NCBI RefSeq assembly: GCF_022664535.1
Contig: NZ_JAKUJY010000022.1
Span: 1 to 64,000 of the forward strand
Source: Sphingobium trunci
GTDB taxonomy: Bacteria > Pseudomonadota > Alphaproteobacteria > Sphingomonadales > Sphingomonadaceae
Reading direction: 5' to 3'
DNA length: 64,000 bases
Shown: piece after piece, positions 1 through 8,609 of the stretch
Numbering within the stretch: position 1 is the first letter of the stretch
How the letters are laid out: every line of letters starts with the position of its first letter
Translations under genes and position numbers: made by a program
The notes under the pieces: model-generated
What the model saw: the letters and a program-made list of their open reading frames with translations, nothing else
Told to the model about the DNA's origin: nothing
Databases searched by the model: none

Positions 1-1230
1 CCACTGCCGGCTACGATCGACGCGCTCATGGCGCTGCAGGGAAGCCACCTGCTCGTGCAGGGGCCGCCGGGCACGGGCAAAACCTACACGGCGTCGCAGG
101 CGATCGTCGCGTTGCTTGCGGCGGGCAGGCGCGTTGGCATTGCGTCGAACGGTCACAAGGCGATCAACCAGTTGCTCGGAGAGGTTGAGGCGCTCGCCGC
201 GACCAACGGGCTGCGCTGTCGCGGCATCAAGAAGAGCAGCCGAGAGGACCAGATGCTGGGCACTGGCGGCTGGATCGAGGAGACGCTCGATAACAAGGCC
301 GTGGCGGCCGGATATCAACTCGTCGCAGGCACCGCGTGGCTGTTCGCCCGGCCCGAACACGACCAGGCGTTCGACTATCTTTTCATCGACGAGGCCGGGC
401 AGGTTGGTCTGGCCAACGTCGTCGCGATGGGCGTCGCCGCGCGCAACATCGTACTCGTCGGCGACCAGATGCAGCTCGCTCAGCCGATCCAGGGAACCCA
501 TCCACGCGGCAGCGGCGTGTCCGCCCTCCAGCATCTGCTCGAAGATCACGCGACCGTGCCGCCTGAACGCGGTGTCTTCCTGTCGGAGACGCGGCGCATG
601 CATCCCGACCTCTGCGCGTTCGTGTCGGCAGCTATCTATGAGCGCCGATTGCACTCCGCGCCCGGGACCGAGTTGCAGTGTTTGCTTGCCGATCCCGCTC
701 TCGATCCCGAGGCGATCGCGCCGGCGGGCCTGCGCTTCGTGTTCGTCGACAGCCTTGGCTGCACCCAGCGCTCGCGCCCTGAGGCAGACCGGCTCGATCG
801 GACCTACCGGGCGCTTCTCGGCCAGCGCTGGCGCGACCGGCAGGGCGTCGAGCGGTTGATCGGTGTCGAGGACATCCTGGTGGTCAGCCCGTTCAACATG
901 CAGGTCGAACTCCTGAAGACGACGCTACCCGCAGGCGCCAGGGTCGGCACTGTCGACAAGTTCCAGGGCCAGGAGGCGGCGGTCGTCCTGGTGTCGATGG
1001 CGACCTCGAGCGGGGACGATCTGCCGCGCAACATCGAGTTCCTCTACAGCCGCAACCGCTTGAACGTCGCGATCAGCCGGGCGCGGTGCCTCGCGGTCAT
1101 CTTCGCCAACCCTCGGCTGCTTGAAATTCCGTGCTCGACCATCGCCCAGATGGAGCTGGTCAACGGGCTGTGTTGGGCGCGGCAGTTCGCGTTGGCGCAG
1201 GCGGCGGGCGCCGTCGACCCGACCGCTTAG
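1..1230 (+). CDS. Superfamily 1 DNA/RNA helicase, C-terminal part (5' end outside window)
   Basis: The frame is open from base 1, so the gene starts left of the window. The visible 409 residues form a complete UPF1/Dna2-like superfamily 1 motor. Walker A is GPPGTGKT at about base 61. Walker B is FIDEAGQ at about 379. Motif V is the VDKFQGQEA stretch at about 952, and motif VI is LNVAISRAR at about 1060. In bacteria this motor is commonly fused behind a RecB-like nuclease domain (TM0106-type proteins). That such a domain lies upstream is inference. The role is probably ATP-driven nucleic acid unwinding in repair or defence. It ends tail to tail with the dGTPase gene, overlapping it by 4 bases. 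Confidence 0.85.
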   Translation, partial: PLPATIDALMALQGSHLLVQGPPGTGKTYTASQAIVALLAAGRRVGIASNGHKAINQLLGEVEALAATNGLRCRGIKKSSREDQMLGTGGWIEETLDNKAVAAGYQLVAGTAWLFARPEHDQAFDYLFIDEAGQVGLANVVAMGVAARNIVLVGDQMQLAQPIQGTHPRGSGVSALQHLLEDHATVPPERGVFLSETRRMHPDLCAFVSAAIYERRLHSAPGTELQCLLADPALDPEAIAPAGLRFVFVDSLGCTQRSRPEADRLDRTYRALLGQRWRDRQGVERLIGVEDILVVSPFNMQVELLKTTLPAGARVGTVDKFQGQEAAVVLVSMATSSGDDLPRNIEFLYSRNRLNVAISRARCLAVIFANPRLLEIPCSTIAQMELVNGLCWARQFALAQAAGAVDPTA

Positions 1231-2589
1231 AGCTGATCGAAGACAGAGCCCATGCGCGGGCTGAAGAGGCGCTCGTAGGTGCGGAGCAGGAAGCCGTCGG
1301 TCATTCCGGCGATGTGATCGCAGATCACCCGCATCTTGTCGTCCGCCGCCTCGTAGCGGGCCCGGGTGCTCTCGGGGAGGAGAGACTTAGGGTCGGTCGC
1401 CAGCGCTTCGAACACCGCGACCACCATCTTCTGGCCCTTGAACTCAAGATGCTGGACCGCCGCGCTCCGGATTACCTTCTCCCTCACGGCCTTCTTCAGG
1501 GCCTTGAGGAAGGTGCGCTGGCGCTCGGGCAGGTCGACCCGGTAACGCATCAGCGGCGTGTCGAACGTGCCCTCGGTCCTGATCTCGACCGAGGTGATCA
1601 GGTGCGTCACCATCCGGCCGATGTTTCGCTTGCGCGTGTGCTGGTCGCCGGTGAGCACCCGGACGAAGCCCTCATAGACGTGATTGCCGAAGTTCTCGCG
1701 GCTCTGGAGATATTCGAGGAAGCATTTGCAGGACTCCTCGGGGATCATCGCCGTGATGTCGGCCGCTTCCATCAGCCCCATCGCCAGCGCATCCTCCAGA
1801 TCGTGGACCCCGAATGCGATGTCGTCGGCCAAGTCCATAATGCTGCAGTCGAATGTCTTGTGTTCGGTCTCGCCATGGTCGCCATCGACCGGCTTCCAGG
1901 ACGTGAACAGGTCGCGATCGGCCTGGGGCAAGGGATCGAGCAGCCAGTCCACCACGTCCTTCTCGGTGTCGAGATAGCACTTGGGTGGGCGACATGCCTT
2001 CCGGTTGATTAGGCGCACGACCGACGTGTCGCCGAGCAGGGCGGGTCGCAGCTTTTTCCTCTGCGCTTTGCACCGCGCTCATGGGCGCCGGATATTTGAG
2101 CACGCCGAGGAGCGAGCGGCGCGAGAGGTTGGCGCCGTTGTTGTCGGAGAAGCTCTCGAGCCGGCTGAGGATACGAAGCGTTTGCCCGTTCCCCTCGAAG
2201 CCGCCGTTCTTGCGCATGCTGTAGTGGAGCGCGACCTCGCCGCCGTGCCCGAATGGTGGGTGTCCTAGATCGTGTGTCACGCCAATCGCCTGGATCATGG
2301 TGAGATCGGGAATCCAAGGCGCGGCGTCGTGTCTGGCGAAGTCTTTATTCAGCTGGCGGGCGATGCCACTGGCAATCTGAGCGACCTCGATAGAGTGGGT
2401 GAGCCGATTGCGGTAGAAGTCGCTGTCACCAAGGTTGAGGATCTGGGTCTTGCCCTGCAACCGACGGAATGACGCCGAATGGACAATACGGGCGTAATCG
2501 GTGGCAGCGGCGTCGCGGGCGTCGGACTTGCCGGGCGTCCAGCCCTCGCGGCGTTCGCTCCAAATGTCAGCATTGGGTCCCCTGGTCAT
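1227..2589 (-). pseudogene. dgt: dGTP triphosphohydrolase split by a one-base frameshift
   Basis: This is an HD-domain dGTPase that would hydrolyse dGTP to deoxyguanosine and triphosphate. The N-terminal part (2589 to about 2057) has RRLQGKTQIL, RLTHSIEVAQIA and the metal-binding THDLGHPPFGH motif. The C-terminal part (about 2050 to 1227) resumes in another frame with LINRKACRPPKCYLDTEKDV and the DLADDIAFGVHDLEDA metal site. The frames meet at a T5 run at 2053-2057 on the plus strand (A5 in the gene). Removing one A restores a continuous 453-residue protein reading EEKLRPALLGD across the join. Every other family block is intact, so this is either a very recent mutation or a base-call error. 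If translated as given, the protein stops without its C-terminal half. Confidence 0.85.
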
Positions 2590-2983
2590 TCTGTTTCAAA
2601 CGTCCTTTTTCGTCTGCCGCATGGACCGACCGCAGCGTTTGGGATGTGAGAGCACATTGAGTTGGATCGCACAAGTTTGGTGCAGCGGTGGCGGGCGCTG
2701 TGGCCTAAGTGAAGCTGATACCTGAGATCATGATCGAATAGGCGTCAGAACGTGCCGCGTGAACGAACGGTCGGTTTCCAGGACCAAGTTAAGCGCAACC
2801 AACGTCCGCTCTTGCGGCGGCATCGGCCAAAATGGACATTGAGAGTTGCGGAGTTATCGCGTCCCAAGGACGGTCGAGCCGGTCCGATTGCGAGATGAAA
2901 TGGTTCGTGCGATGAGGACAGGTAGATCCGGCCGCAATCTCCGGTCGGGGTCGATTACGGGCGACGATATGGAGGATCGGATT

Positions 2984-3850
2984 ATGGTCGAGAACAAGCC
3001 GACTGAAGAAGTCGACGTCACGAAAGAGTGGCGCGCCTCACAGGATCAGAAGTCGGGTGCGAAGCGCCTGCGCCTGTTCGCCGCGCTCGCGTGGGTCGTT
3101 GCCATCGGCGGCGAGATCGCGGGGATCGTACTCCTCCGCCAGCACAAGTTCGACCATGGCAATCTTGCGCTCCTGATCGGGATTCTCGTCGGCATAGCTA
3201 TCTTCGCCATCGCCGGCAGCCTGATGTGGAAGGCGGCCAACAAGCACGATCCCGCGCGCGCGTCCGAGCCATTCAAGTTCTTCGTCCAGAACCAGCTCGG
3301 CGCGATCATCACCGTTGTCGCCTTCCTCCCGCTGCTGGCGCTGATCTTCTTCGATAAAAATATGGATCCCAAGAACAAGAAGATCGCTGGCAGTGTCGGC
3401 GTGGTCTTGGCGTTGCTTGCGACGGTAATCGGGATCGACTTCAACCCGCCCTCGGTGGAAAAGTACACGCAGGACATGAATCAGTGCGCGGCGCAGATCA
3501 AGGCGAGCCAGCCTACGACCGCCTGCTCGCCCGAAGTCGCCGAACAGGCCAAGCAGATCGCCGCCGATTCCGAGACAGTCGCGGCGGCGACCAAGGACGA
3601 CGCCCACCCCGCCGGCCAGGACGTAGTCTACTGGATCGCACCGGAGAATGGAGCCAAGACTTCGGCGACGCCGCACGTCTTCCACCTTTGCGAAGCCGTC
3701 AGCCCGCTTCGTGGCAAGACTGTCAACCACGGCTCGGTAACCGAAGCCTACGCCCAGAACGCGAGCCGCATCACCAAGCAGATCGCGATGGAGCAGTCGC
3801 AGTGCGGGTTCAAGAAGGCGGACGCCTCCCCCAGCCCGTCCGCCACCTAG
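2984..3850 (+). CDS. Four-helix inner-membrane protein of unknown function
   Basis: I do not recognise this 288-residue protein. The ATG at 2984 is chosen because GGAGGA ends 7 bases upstream. Longer in-frame starts at 2846 and 2969 add Arg-rich sequence with no better ribosome site. After a charged N-terminus there are four hydrophobic segments, at residues of roughly 28-48, 57-80, 100-118 and 130-148. A largely hydrophilic C-terminal domain of about 140 residues follows, with four Cys in it (NQCAAQ, TACSPE, FHLCEA, QSQCGF). The FHLCEAVSPL stretch and the Ala/Lys/Gln-rich region suggest an extracytoplasmic or cytoplasmic sensor-like domain, but nothing assigns a function. It stands alone in its direction. 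Confidence 0.7.
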   Translation: MVENKPTEEVDVTKEWRASQDQKSGAKRLRLFAALAWVVAIGGEIAGIVLLRQHKFDHGNLALLIGILVGIAIFAIAGSLMWKAANKHDPARASEPFKFFVQNQLGAIITVVAFLPLLALIFFDKNMDPKNKKIAGSVGVVLALLATVIGIDFNPPSVEKYTQDMNQCAAQIKASQPTTACSPEVAEQAKQIAADSETVAAATKDDAHPAGQDVVYWIAPENGAKTSATPHVFHLCEAVSPLRGKTVNHGSVTEAYAQNASRITKQIAMEQSQCGFKKADASPSPSAT

Positions 3851-3979
3851 CCGGATCGTTTATGGCCCCCGTCGTCATCCAGCGTGGGGGTTAGCTGGAT
3901 TATGAGGTTCGGCGTTCCGAGAACCGCCGGCGCCCGCACCACGCCTGCCACTTCGGGAGCATGGCGGAGTTGGTGCTGC

Positions 3980-4252
3980 CTAGAGCCAGCTCGCCACGCC
4001 GCCATGGTGTGAGCAGGTGCCGCGGTGGTTTTGGCTGAAGCTCCATGTACCGTCGCGACATCTCGCCGTCGCGCCGCTCGGCTGGGACTGAGACCGCATC
4101 GGCCGGTGGACCGAGCGTCCGTTCACATTCGTATAGTAATCGGAGCCGTGCGTGGTTCGTGGGGCGGATGTGTGGTGATTTGGGGCCTTCGCGAAACCGG
4201 TCGACGGGAGCGCCGCCAATGCGATGCAAGCAAGGATCATTGCCCTTTTCAT
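3980..4252 (-). CDS. DUF3761-type small secreted protein
   Basis: This 90-residue protein has a Sec signal peptide (MKRAMILACIALAALPSTGFA). The mature part ends in the block ATARCRDGTWSFSQNHRGTC followed by SHHGGVASWL. That arrangement of two Cys with a SxxHRGTCSHHGG motif is what I associate with the DUF3761 family of short exported proteins. The family has no known function. The N-terminal mature region contains YYTNVNGRSVHRP, also typical. The two Cys probably form a disulfide in the periplasm. The gene is monocistronic, and the stretch between 3851 and 3979 contains no other gene. Confidence 0.8.
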   Translation of the reverse strand: MKRAMILACIALAALPSTGFAKAPNHHTSAPRTTHGSDYYTNVNGRSVHRPMRSQSQPSGATARCRDGTWSFSQNHRGTCSHHGGVASWL

Positions 4253-4333
4253 GGTGCCCTCCCGGCCTTGTTGAAAGCTTCTGTTATGTGCTGCGTCGCT
4301 ATGGCGCCTAGGTCCGGTCGGTCGGCGTGACGC

Positions 4334-4555
4334 CTATGCCTGCTCCTGCCTATCCGCTTCGCGGATTTCCCGAAGCTGCGTGATGATGCCCGTCCAAACG
4401 ATCTGGTTGCCTTCGTGCTCTTCGGCGATGGCGTTTGCCAGATTCTCCTGCGCCGTGCGCTCCGCATTCTCGCTGTGCGTGGCGATCAGCATTGTCGCGA
4501 CGCTGCGCAACTCCCACTTGGCGATGACGGGTTCGACATCGAACGGTTTTGTCAT
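4334..4555 (-). CDS. Small hypothetical protein
   Basis: This is a 73-residue, mostly helical and acidic protein that begins MTKPFDVEPVIAKWELRSVA and ends EIREADRQEQA. It has no signal peptide or membrane segment and I do not recognise the family. Support is the coherent amphipathic composition, a purine-rich stretch upstream of the ATG and its orientation with its neighbours. Two other overlapping frames on this stretch have implausible Arg-rich translations. The 180 bases between this gene and the end of the DUF2235 gene show nothing I can interpret. Confidence 0.5.
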   Translation of the reverse strand: MTKPFDVEPVIAKWELRSVATMLIATHSENAERTAQENLANAIAEEHEGNQIVWTGIITQLREIREADRQEQA

Positions 4556-4734
4556 GGATTGCCTGCCCGTTTGTCTCGATCTGGCGTTTTACAGCACATC
4601 GCCTGTCGCAAATCATCAACAATTCACCGTTCTCGATCGATTGGCGATTACGAGACCTTGATGCCTACGCACGATAGATACTGGTGACCCAGCTTTTCGG
4701 TTTGTAAGTGCGCTCCTGATTTGACCGAGAGTGC

Positions 4735-5967
4735 TCAATCGTCGCCAGCGTCCTGCGGCGGCGCGGGTGGCACCCAAAGACCGCGTACATTGATCGGCCG
4801 ATAGGTGGGGTCCTTCCGGATGCGGGCGCTCACCGAGGTATCCACCACGGTGCCTGGCGTAACCAGCCGTGGTTCGGCGAGCGGGAAATAGAGCCCCAGG
4901 AGGGACCGACGCTTCCACTCGAGGTATTTGACCGACTTGGGCAGGACTTCGAGCAACCACCATGCGCCCTTGAGCGAGCTGTGCATCGATCCCGTCTCCG
5001 AAGGCGCGGCGTACTGGTGCTGCGCACCGGCCTCATCGTCGCCGTAGGCCAGATGCCGGTAAGTCGCCTTGGTGATCCGCAGGCCGGCCTTCACGGCTTC
5101 GTCGATCATCCAAATCAGCGGCAGCTTGGAAAGCGCGCTATCCACTTCGGGATAGCCGCCCCCGACGTCGGAATGAACGCCAGCGAACCATCGCTGCTCG
5201 ATATCCTGCGGTTCGCTCTTGCCGGGGCGGAACGGATTGGCAACGTAGGGCTGGGGCGCGTTCCATTTGGCGACACGAAACATGCGCCGCCGCTCGTCAA
5301 GCGCGAGAGCGTGCCGGAACGTACGGACTGAAGGATTGGTCCTGGTGTAGGGCAGGGCCTCGAGGCTCGGAATGTAGAACCGGTCGGCCCGCGGCACGAT
5401 CACCGATCCGACCGTGTCCCAGACCCCGACGAAATGTATCGTCGGTCGGCGCGCGCCAATGGCCCGCGAAAAGTGCCAGGCGAAGGGGAGATCGTCGTTG
5501 CTTGCCGCACGCTTGTACGCGCCGAGTGCGCTGTCGCACATATTGAGCTGCTCGGGCCGAACCAGTCCGATCAGATGGATGAGACCTGCCAGGACACGCG
5601 CGGTCCAAGCACCGCGGCTGAAGCCAAAGAGGAAGATGCGGTCGCCTTCCCGCCAGGTCTCAACGAGAAATTTGTATGCGGAGAGAACGTTGTCATCGAG
5701 CCCGTAGCCAAGCGCCAAGCCGGCGATGTAGGTCACGTTCTGACGCCAGCGATTCCACGGGCTAGGCCTGGCGATCGTGCCGACACCGGGATTGTAGAAG
5801 CATTTCTGCTTCTCGCCTTTTTCGGCGATGCGGAAGAGCTTGAGGACGTTCGACAGGTTCCGGCCGAGTTCGTTGCCCGTTCCGTCGAGCATGATGACAA
5901 GGTTGCGGCCGCTTGGCGGCGTGATGCCGGGCTGCGGCTCATCATGCTCGGCCATCACTGCAACCAT
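4735..5967 (-). CDS. DUF2235 alpha/beta-hydrolase (Tle1-like phospholipase fold)
   Basis: This 410-residue protein begins MVAVMAEHDEPQPG; the GTTG-containing ATG at 5967 has AAGGGG 7 bases upstream. The first beta strand reads NLVIMLDGTGNE, followed by NVLKLFRIAEKG and YNPGVGTI. The nucleophile elbow is GFSRGAW at about residues 145-151, and VGVWDTVGS supplies an acidic residue. A later HSDVGGGY block probably carries the catalytic His. This layout is the DUF2235 domain shared with Tle1 effectors of type VI secretion and other lipases or esterases. There is no signal peptide. It lies 22 bases behind the SH3/MBL gene, so the two are probably one operon. No VgrG, immunity or type VI genes are visible. 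Confidence 0.85.
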   Translation of the reverse strand: MVAVMAEHDEPQPGITPPSGRNLVIMLDGTGNELGRNLSNVLKLFRIAEKGEKQKCFYNPGVGTIARPSPWNRWRQNVTYIAGLALGYGLDDNVLSAYKFLVETWREGDRIFLFGFSRGAWTARVLAGLIHLIGLVRPEQLNMCDSALGAYKRAASNDDLPFAWHFSRAIGARRPTIHFVGVWDTVGSVIVPRADRFYIPSLEALPYTRTNPSVRTFRHALALDERRRMFRVAKWNAPQPYVANPFRPGKSEPQDIEQRWFAGVHSDVGGGYPEVDSALSKLPLIWMIDEAVKAGLRITKATYRHLAYGDDEAGAQHQYAAPSETGSMHSSLKGAWWLLEVLPKSVKYLEWKRRSLLGLYFPLAEPRLVTPGTVVDTSVSARIRKDPTYRPINVRGLWVPPAPPQDAGDD

Positions 5968-5989
5968 TGTCGTGCCCCTTGCTGGCCGC

Positions 5990-7273
5990 TCAGTCCGCCG
6001 ACCGATTGTACTGCGCCGAGATGGCGGAGCCATCGATGCGGATGACGACGTTGTCACAGCCGCCCGGATCCTCGTCGTTGTCCGGCCCGATCTTGTGGGT
6101 GTTGGCGCCGCAGGCATCGTCGTCGATGTCGGTGCGGAACACCTCACCGCGCTGCTTCAGCGCTTGGACGATTTCCTCGTCAGGAAGCCTGACGGAACGA
6201 TAGGGATGCGGACCCGACGAGATCACGAAAATGCGCGCGCCGACCGCGTCGATGAAAGCATTCCGTGATGAGGTGAGACTGCCGTGGTGTCCCACCACGA
6301 GAGCGTCAGCCTTGAGTTCAGCCCTGCAACACCCCAGCAGCGTTCCTTCGATGGAATTCGCGTCTGGCGGCGTCGACGGGCTTTTGCGCTCGCCACCTTC
6401 GGCGTCGCCTGCGAGCAGCACGCGGTTTCCACCAAGGTCCAGTCTGACGACGATGCTGTTGCCGTTGGGATCGGCGAAGTTGCTCGCATTGCGCCATAGC
6501 ATCGACATGCTGGCTCCTATGCCAAGGGCGACCGGCGCGGCGGTCATCTTTTCGCCTTCGTGGAGGACGACCGTGCCGCTACACCCGCTTCCCGAGAAGC
6601 TGACGCTCCGCGTTTGATTGGATGCGATCGCGTCGTGGTAGGTCACGCCAGGTTCGCCGGCGATCGCCTTCAGGAAATGGCAGTAGCCGTCGGTGTTGTT
6701 GACCCGGCCCGAATCCCACACGTTCTTCACGTCGAAGACGCGGAAGACGTCGGGCATCAGTTGCACGTGGTCCTTGTGCGGATGGCTGAGGATCACGTGA
6801 TCGAGACGACGAAGATCCGGTCGGACGGCGTGGATGTAAGCGACCACGCGGTTTTCGTCGCCGTCGTGCAGATCGTCCTGGCTTCCGGCATCGTAGAGCA
6901 GCGCGAAATTCTTGCTCTCGACGAAGACGGCCAGCCCAGTACCGACGTCGATCACATGGATCTTGTAGTTTGACGGTTGGACGAGCGACTCGCCCGCTCC
7001 AGCTTCCGCTACCTCGTTGGTCCAGGTCTTGCTGACATAGCCGTCGGTACCATCTGCCAGTCGCACATGGTACCAGCCCGGCACCTCGTCGATGACCTCC
7101 GCAGCCTCGCCGGGCCGGAGACGAGATAGGACGGCCGTATTCGTGCTCGGGCCTTGACGGACTATCACCGCGGTCGTCACCCGCTCTGTAGGCTTGACCT
7201 CGCGCGCTTCGACAGCCTGCAAGCAGAGAGCTGCAAAAACAAGCGAAAATGAAGTCAAAAACAAACGCTTCAT
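5990..7273 (-). CDS. Exported SH3-domain plus ComEC-like metallo-beta-lactamase hydrolase
   Basis: The protein has 427 residues from the ATG at 7273 (preceded by GGGGGTGG) and starts with a Sec signal (MKRLFLTSFSLVFAALCLQA). A bacterial SH3 domain follows at residues 30-90 (TAVIVRQGPSTNTAVLSRLR, GWYHVRLADGTDGYV). The catalytic MBL fold then carries HPHKDHVQ (the HxHxDH zinc motif), LAGDAEGGE and VVGHHGS. These match ComEC/Rec2-type competence MBL domains and related secreted hydrolases. The substrate is unknown; a nucleic acid or phosphodiester is plausible by family. A longer ORF begins at 7312, but its extra residues precede the signal peptide. It is likely cotranscribed with the DUF2235 gene. 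Confidence 0.85.
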   Translation of the reverse strand: MKRLFLTSFSLVFAALCLQAVEAREVKPTERVTTAVIVRQGPSTNTAVLSRLRPGEAAEVIDEVPGWYHVRLADGTDGYVSKTWTNEVAEAGAGESLVQPSNYKIHVIDVGTGLAVFVESKNFALLYDAGSQDDLHDGDENRVVAYIHAVRPDLRRLDHVILSHPHKDHVQLMPDVFRVFDVKNVWDSGRVNNTDGYCHFLKAIAGEPGVTYHDAIASNQTRSVSFSGSGCSGTVVLHEGEKMTAAPVALGIGASMSMLWRNASNFADPNGNSIVVRLDLGGNRVLLAGDAEGGERKSPSTPPDANSIEGTLLGCCRAELKADALVVGHHGSLTSSRNAFIDAVGARIFVISSGPHPYRSVRLPDEEIVQALKQRGEVFRTDIDDDACGANTHKIGPDNDEDPGGCDNVVIRIDGSAISAQYNRSAD

Positions 7274-7393
7274 AGCCACCCCCCGTCTGGCCGTCGGCTC
7301 AAGTTCGCCCATTCAACCTAAGACATCGCTATGTAATAATGATATTCTCGTCAGCCGATCCTCCTGGAATCAGGTCAGTCTACACCTTATCTA

Positions 7394-7409
7394 CCCGATA
7401 GATATCGGG
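7394..7409. promoter_or_regulatory. Short palindrome in the 7274-7596 intergenic region
   Basis: CCCGAT-AGAT-ATCGGG is an interrupted palindrome with 6-bp arms in the 323-base gap between two divergent genes (the MBL gene on the left, the small secreted protein on the right). The gap is AT-richer than its surroundings. This could be an operator for either direction. No clear -35/-10 pair can be assigned, and nothing coding is visible in the gap. Confidence 0.3.
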
Positions 7410-7596
7410 AATTTAATATCCACCGCGTTTGATCTGACGATTTCATGACCATATCGGAGGATATCCTGCAGGAAACATGCATCTGCTACCATTCGGTCGG
7501 ATCGGCACTACATCTCGCATTTTCCTTGCCAGACTGGATTTGTAATTCGTCGAAATCGAGGGCATCCTGAAAATCCCAGCCGGAGAAGGATTAATC

Positions 7597-7785
7597 ATGC
7601 GCAAACTGGTCATTGCAATCTTCGCCGCAACTTCCCTGTTCGCCGTGCCCGCGAGCGCCGAGGCTGCGCCGTGCAAGGATGCAAAGGGTAGGTTCGTCAA
7701 ATGTCCCCCACCGAAGGCTGCAACGGCACCTTCGAGAAAAGCGCCCTGTCGCGACAGCAAGGGCAAATTCATCAAGTGCAAGTGA
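7597..7785 (+). CDS. Small exported protein with two PC-DxKG-F-KC repeats
   Basis: This 62-residue protein is translated from a good ribosome site (GGAGAAGGATTAATC before the ATG). A signal peptide (MRKLVIAIFAATSLFAVPASA) precedes a mature chain of about 40 residues. That chain is built from two copies of one motif, PCKDAKGRFVKC and PCRDSKGKFIKC, joined by a Pro/Ala/Lys linker. Each copy has two Cys, which could form an intramotif disulfide or bind a ligand. The mature protein is strongly basic. I know this kind of short repeat protein from sphingomonads but not its function. A perfect hairpin follows the gene. Confidence 0.75.
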   Translation: MRKLVIAIFAATSLFAVPASAEAAPCKDAKGRFVKCPPPKAATAPSRKAPCRDSKGKFIKCK

Positions 7786-7812
7786 CGATCAGTTAGCTGA
7801 GACGCCAGGCCG

Positions 7813-7844
7813 TCGAGGATCACGAGCATACTCGTGATCCTCGA
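7813..7844 (+). terminator. Perfect 14-bp stem-loop after the small repeat protein
   Basis: The arms TCGAGGATCACGAG and CTCGTGATCCTCGA are perfectly complementary around a CATA loop, 28 bases after the stop codon at 7785. There is no T-run after the stem, so it may act as a weak or bidirectional terminator or an RNA 3'-end stabiliser. It also separates the gene from the decayed amidohydrolase on the other strand. Confidence 0.6.
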
Positions 7845-8009
7845 TAGGTAGCAGCCTTCATCTGAGTGAAAGTCTGCTTTCGGGAAGCTCGGAGAGCCGG
7901 CCCAACGACCGCAATGCCGGCACCAGCGGACAGCAGGTTTGTTCCCGGGTAATGTCCGGAATCGACGCTGCCGCGCTCCGGAGCTGACCGTCGCGAAAGT
8001 CCCAGTCTT

Positions 8010-8609
8010 TGCCACTCTACGCGCATCGATGCGATCCCGATTGCAGACATTGGTGGGATCAGCTTGATAGTTTGGCCCGCGACGAGCGGGGCGTTCGAAG
8101 CGGGCTTGCCGGCCTGAACACGCTGGGCCTCTTCCAGTAATAGTACGAGAGCGGCATGGCTAGCGGCCAGGTCGGTTTCGGCGCCGCTGAGCATGAGGGA
8201 GCCGGGCGTCAACATCGCGGTCTGTCGTTCGATCTCATCAGCCGCGATGTACGCGAATAGCTCTGGGCTGATGCTTCCATTTTTCCCCGATCCGATGCCC
8301 CAGGGGAGGGGAGGTGCCGGATTTCCTCTTCAGCGGAAATGGCGTTGGTTTTCAGAAGTTCTGCCAGATGGATGAGTACCGGCCATAAAATCTCAAAGCC
8401 TTTCAGATGATCGGGCAGGACGACATAGCGCAGGAAGCCTTCGACCGGCAGATCGGCGGCGTTGAGCAAATGGACATGGGTGTCGCCGACCGGCGGTTTG
8501 TCGGGAATCACGGAACCGAGCCGCGAGACGCGGCAGCATTCCGTGCAACCCGCGACGAGGCTGGCCAGCGCTGCAATCAGTGTTCGCCGGTAAGCATGGC
8601 AGGCATCAT
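8010..8609 (-). pseudogene. Amidohydrolase-like lipoprotein gene, decayed
   Basis: A frame starting at 8609 (ATG overlapping the TGA of the patatin gene as ATGA) encodes MMPAMLT and then stops. One base shift later comes a lipoprotein-type signal, RTLIAALASLVAGC, and VGDTHVHLLNAADLPV, where THVH is the metal-binding start of an amidohydrolase barrel. The frame continues to about LLKTNAISAEEE near 8330. A second shift then moves to SPELFAYIAADEIERQTAML and LVLLLEEAQRVQAGKP, fading out by about 8010. At least two frameshifts and the loss of the catalytic C-terminal half make this a remnant. It would have been translationally coupled to the patatin-like gene, suggesting a former two-gene lipid or ester hydrolase operon. 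Confidence 0.6.

Noticed and set aside
2050-2060. Programmed frameshift in dgt
   Set aside because: The A5 run is not placed as a slippery heptamer in the reading phase, and the shift needed is +1 or -2, which does not fit the usual -1 signal.
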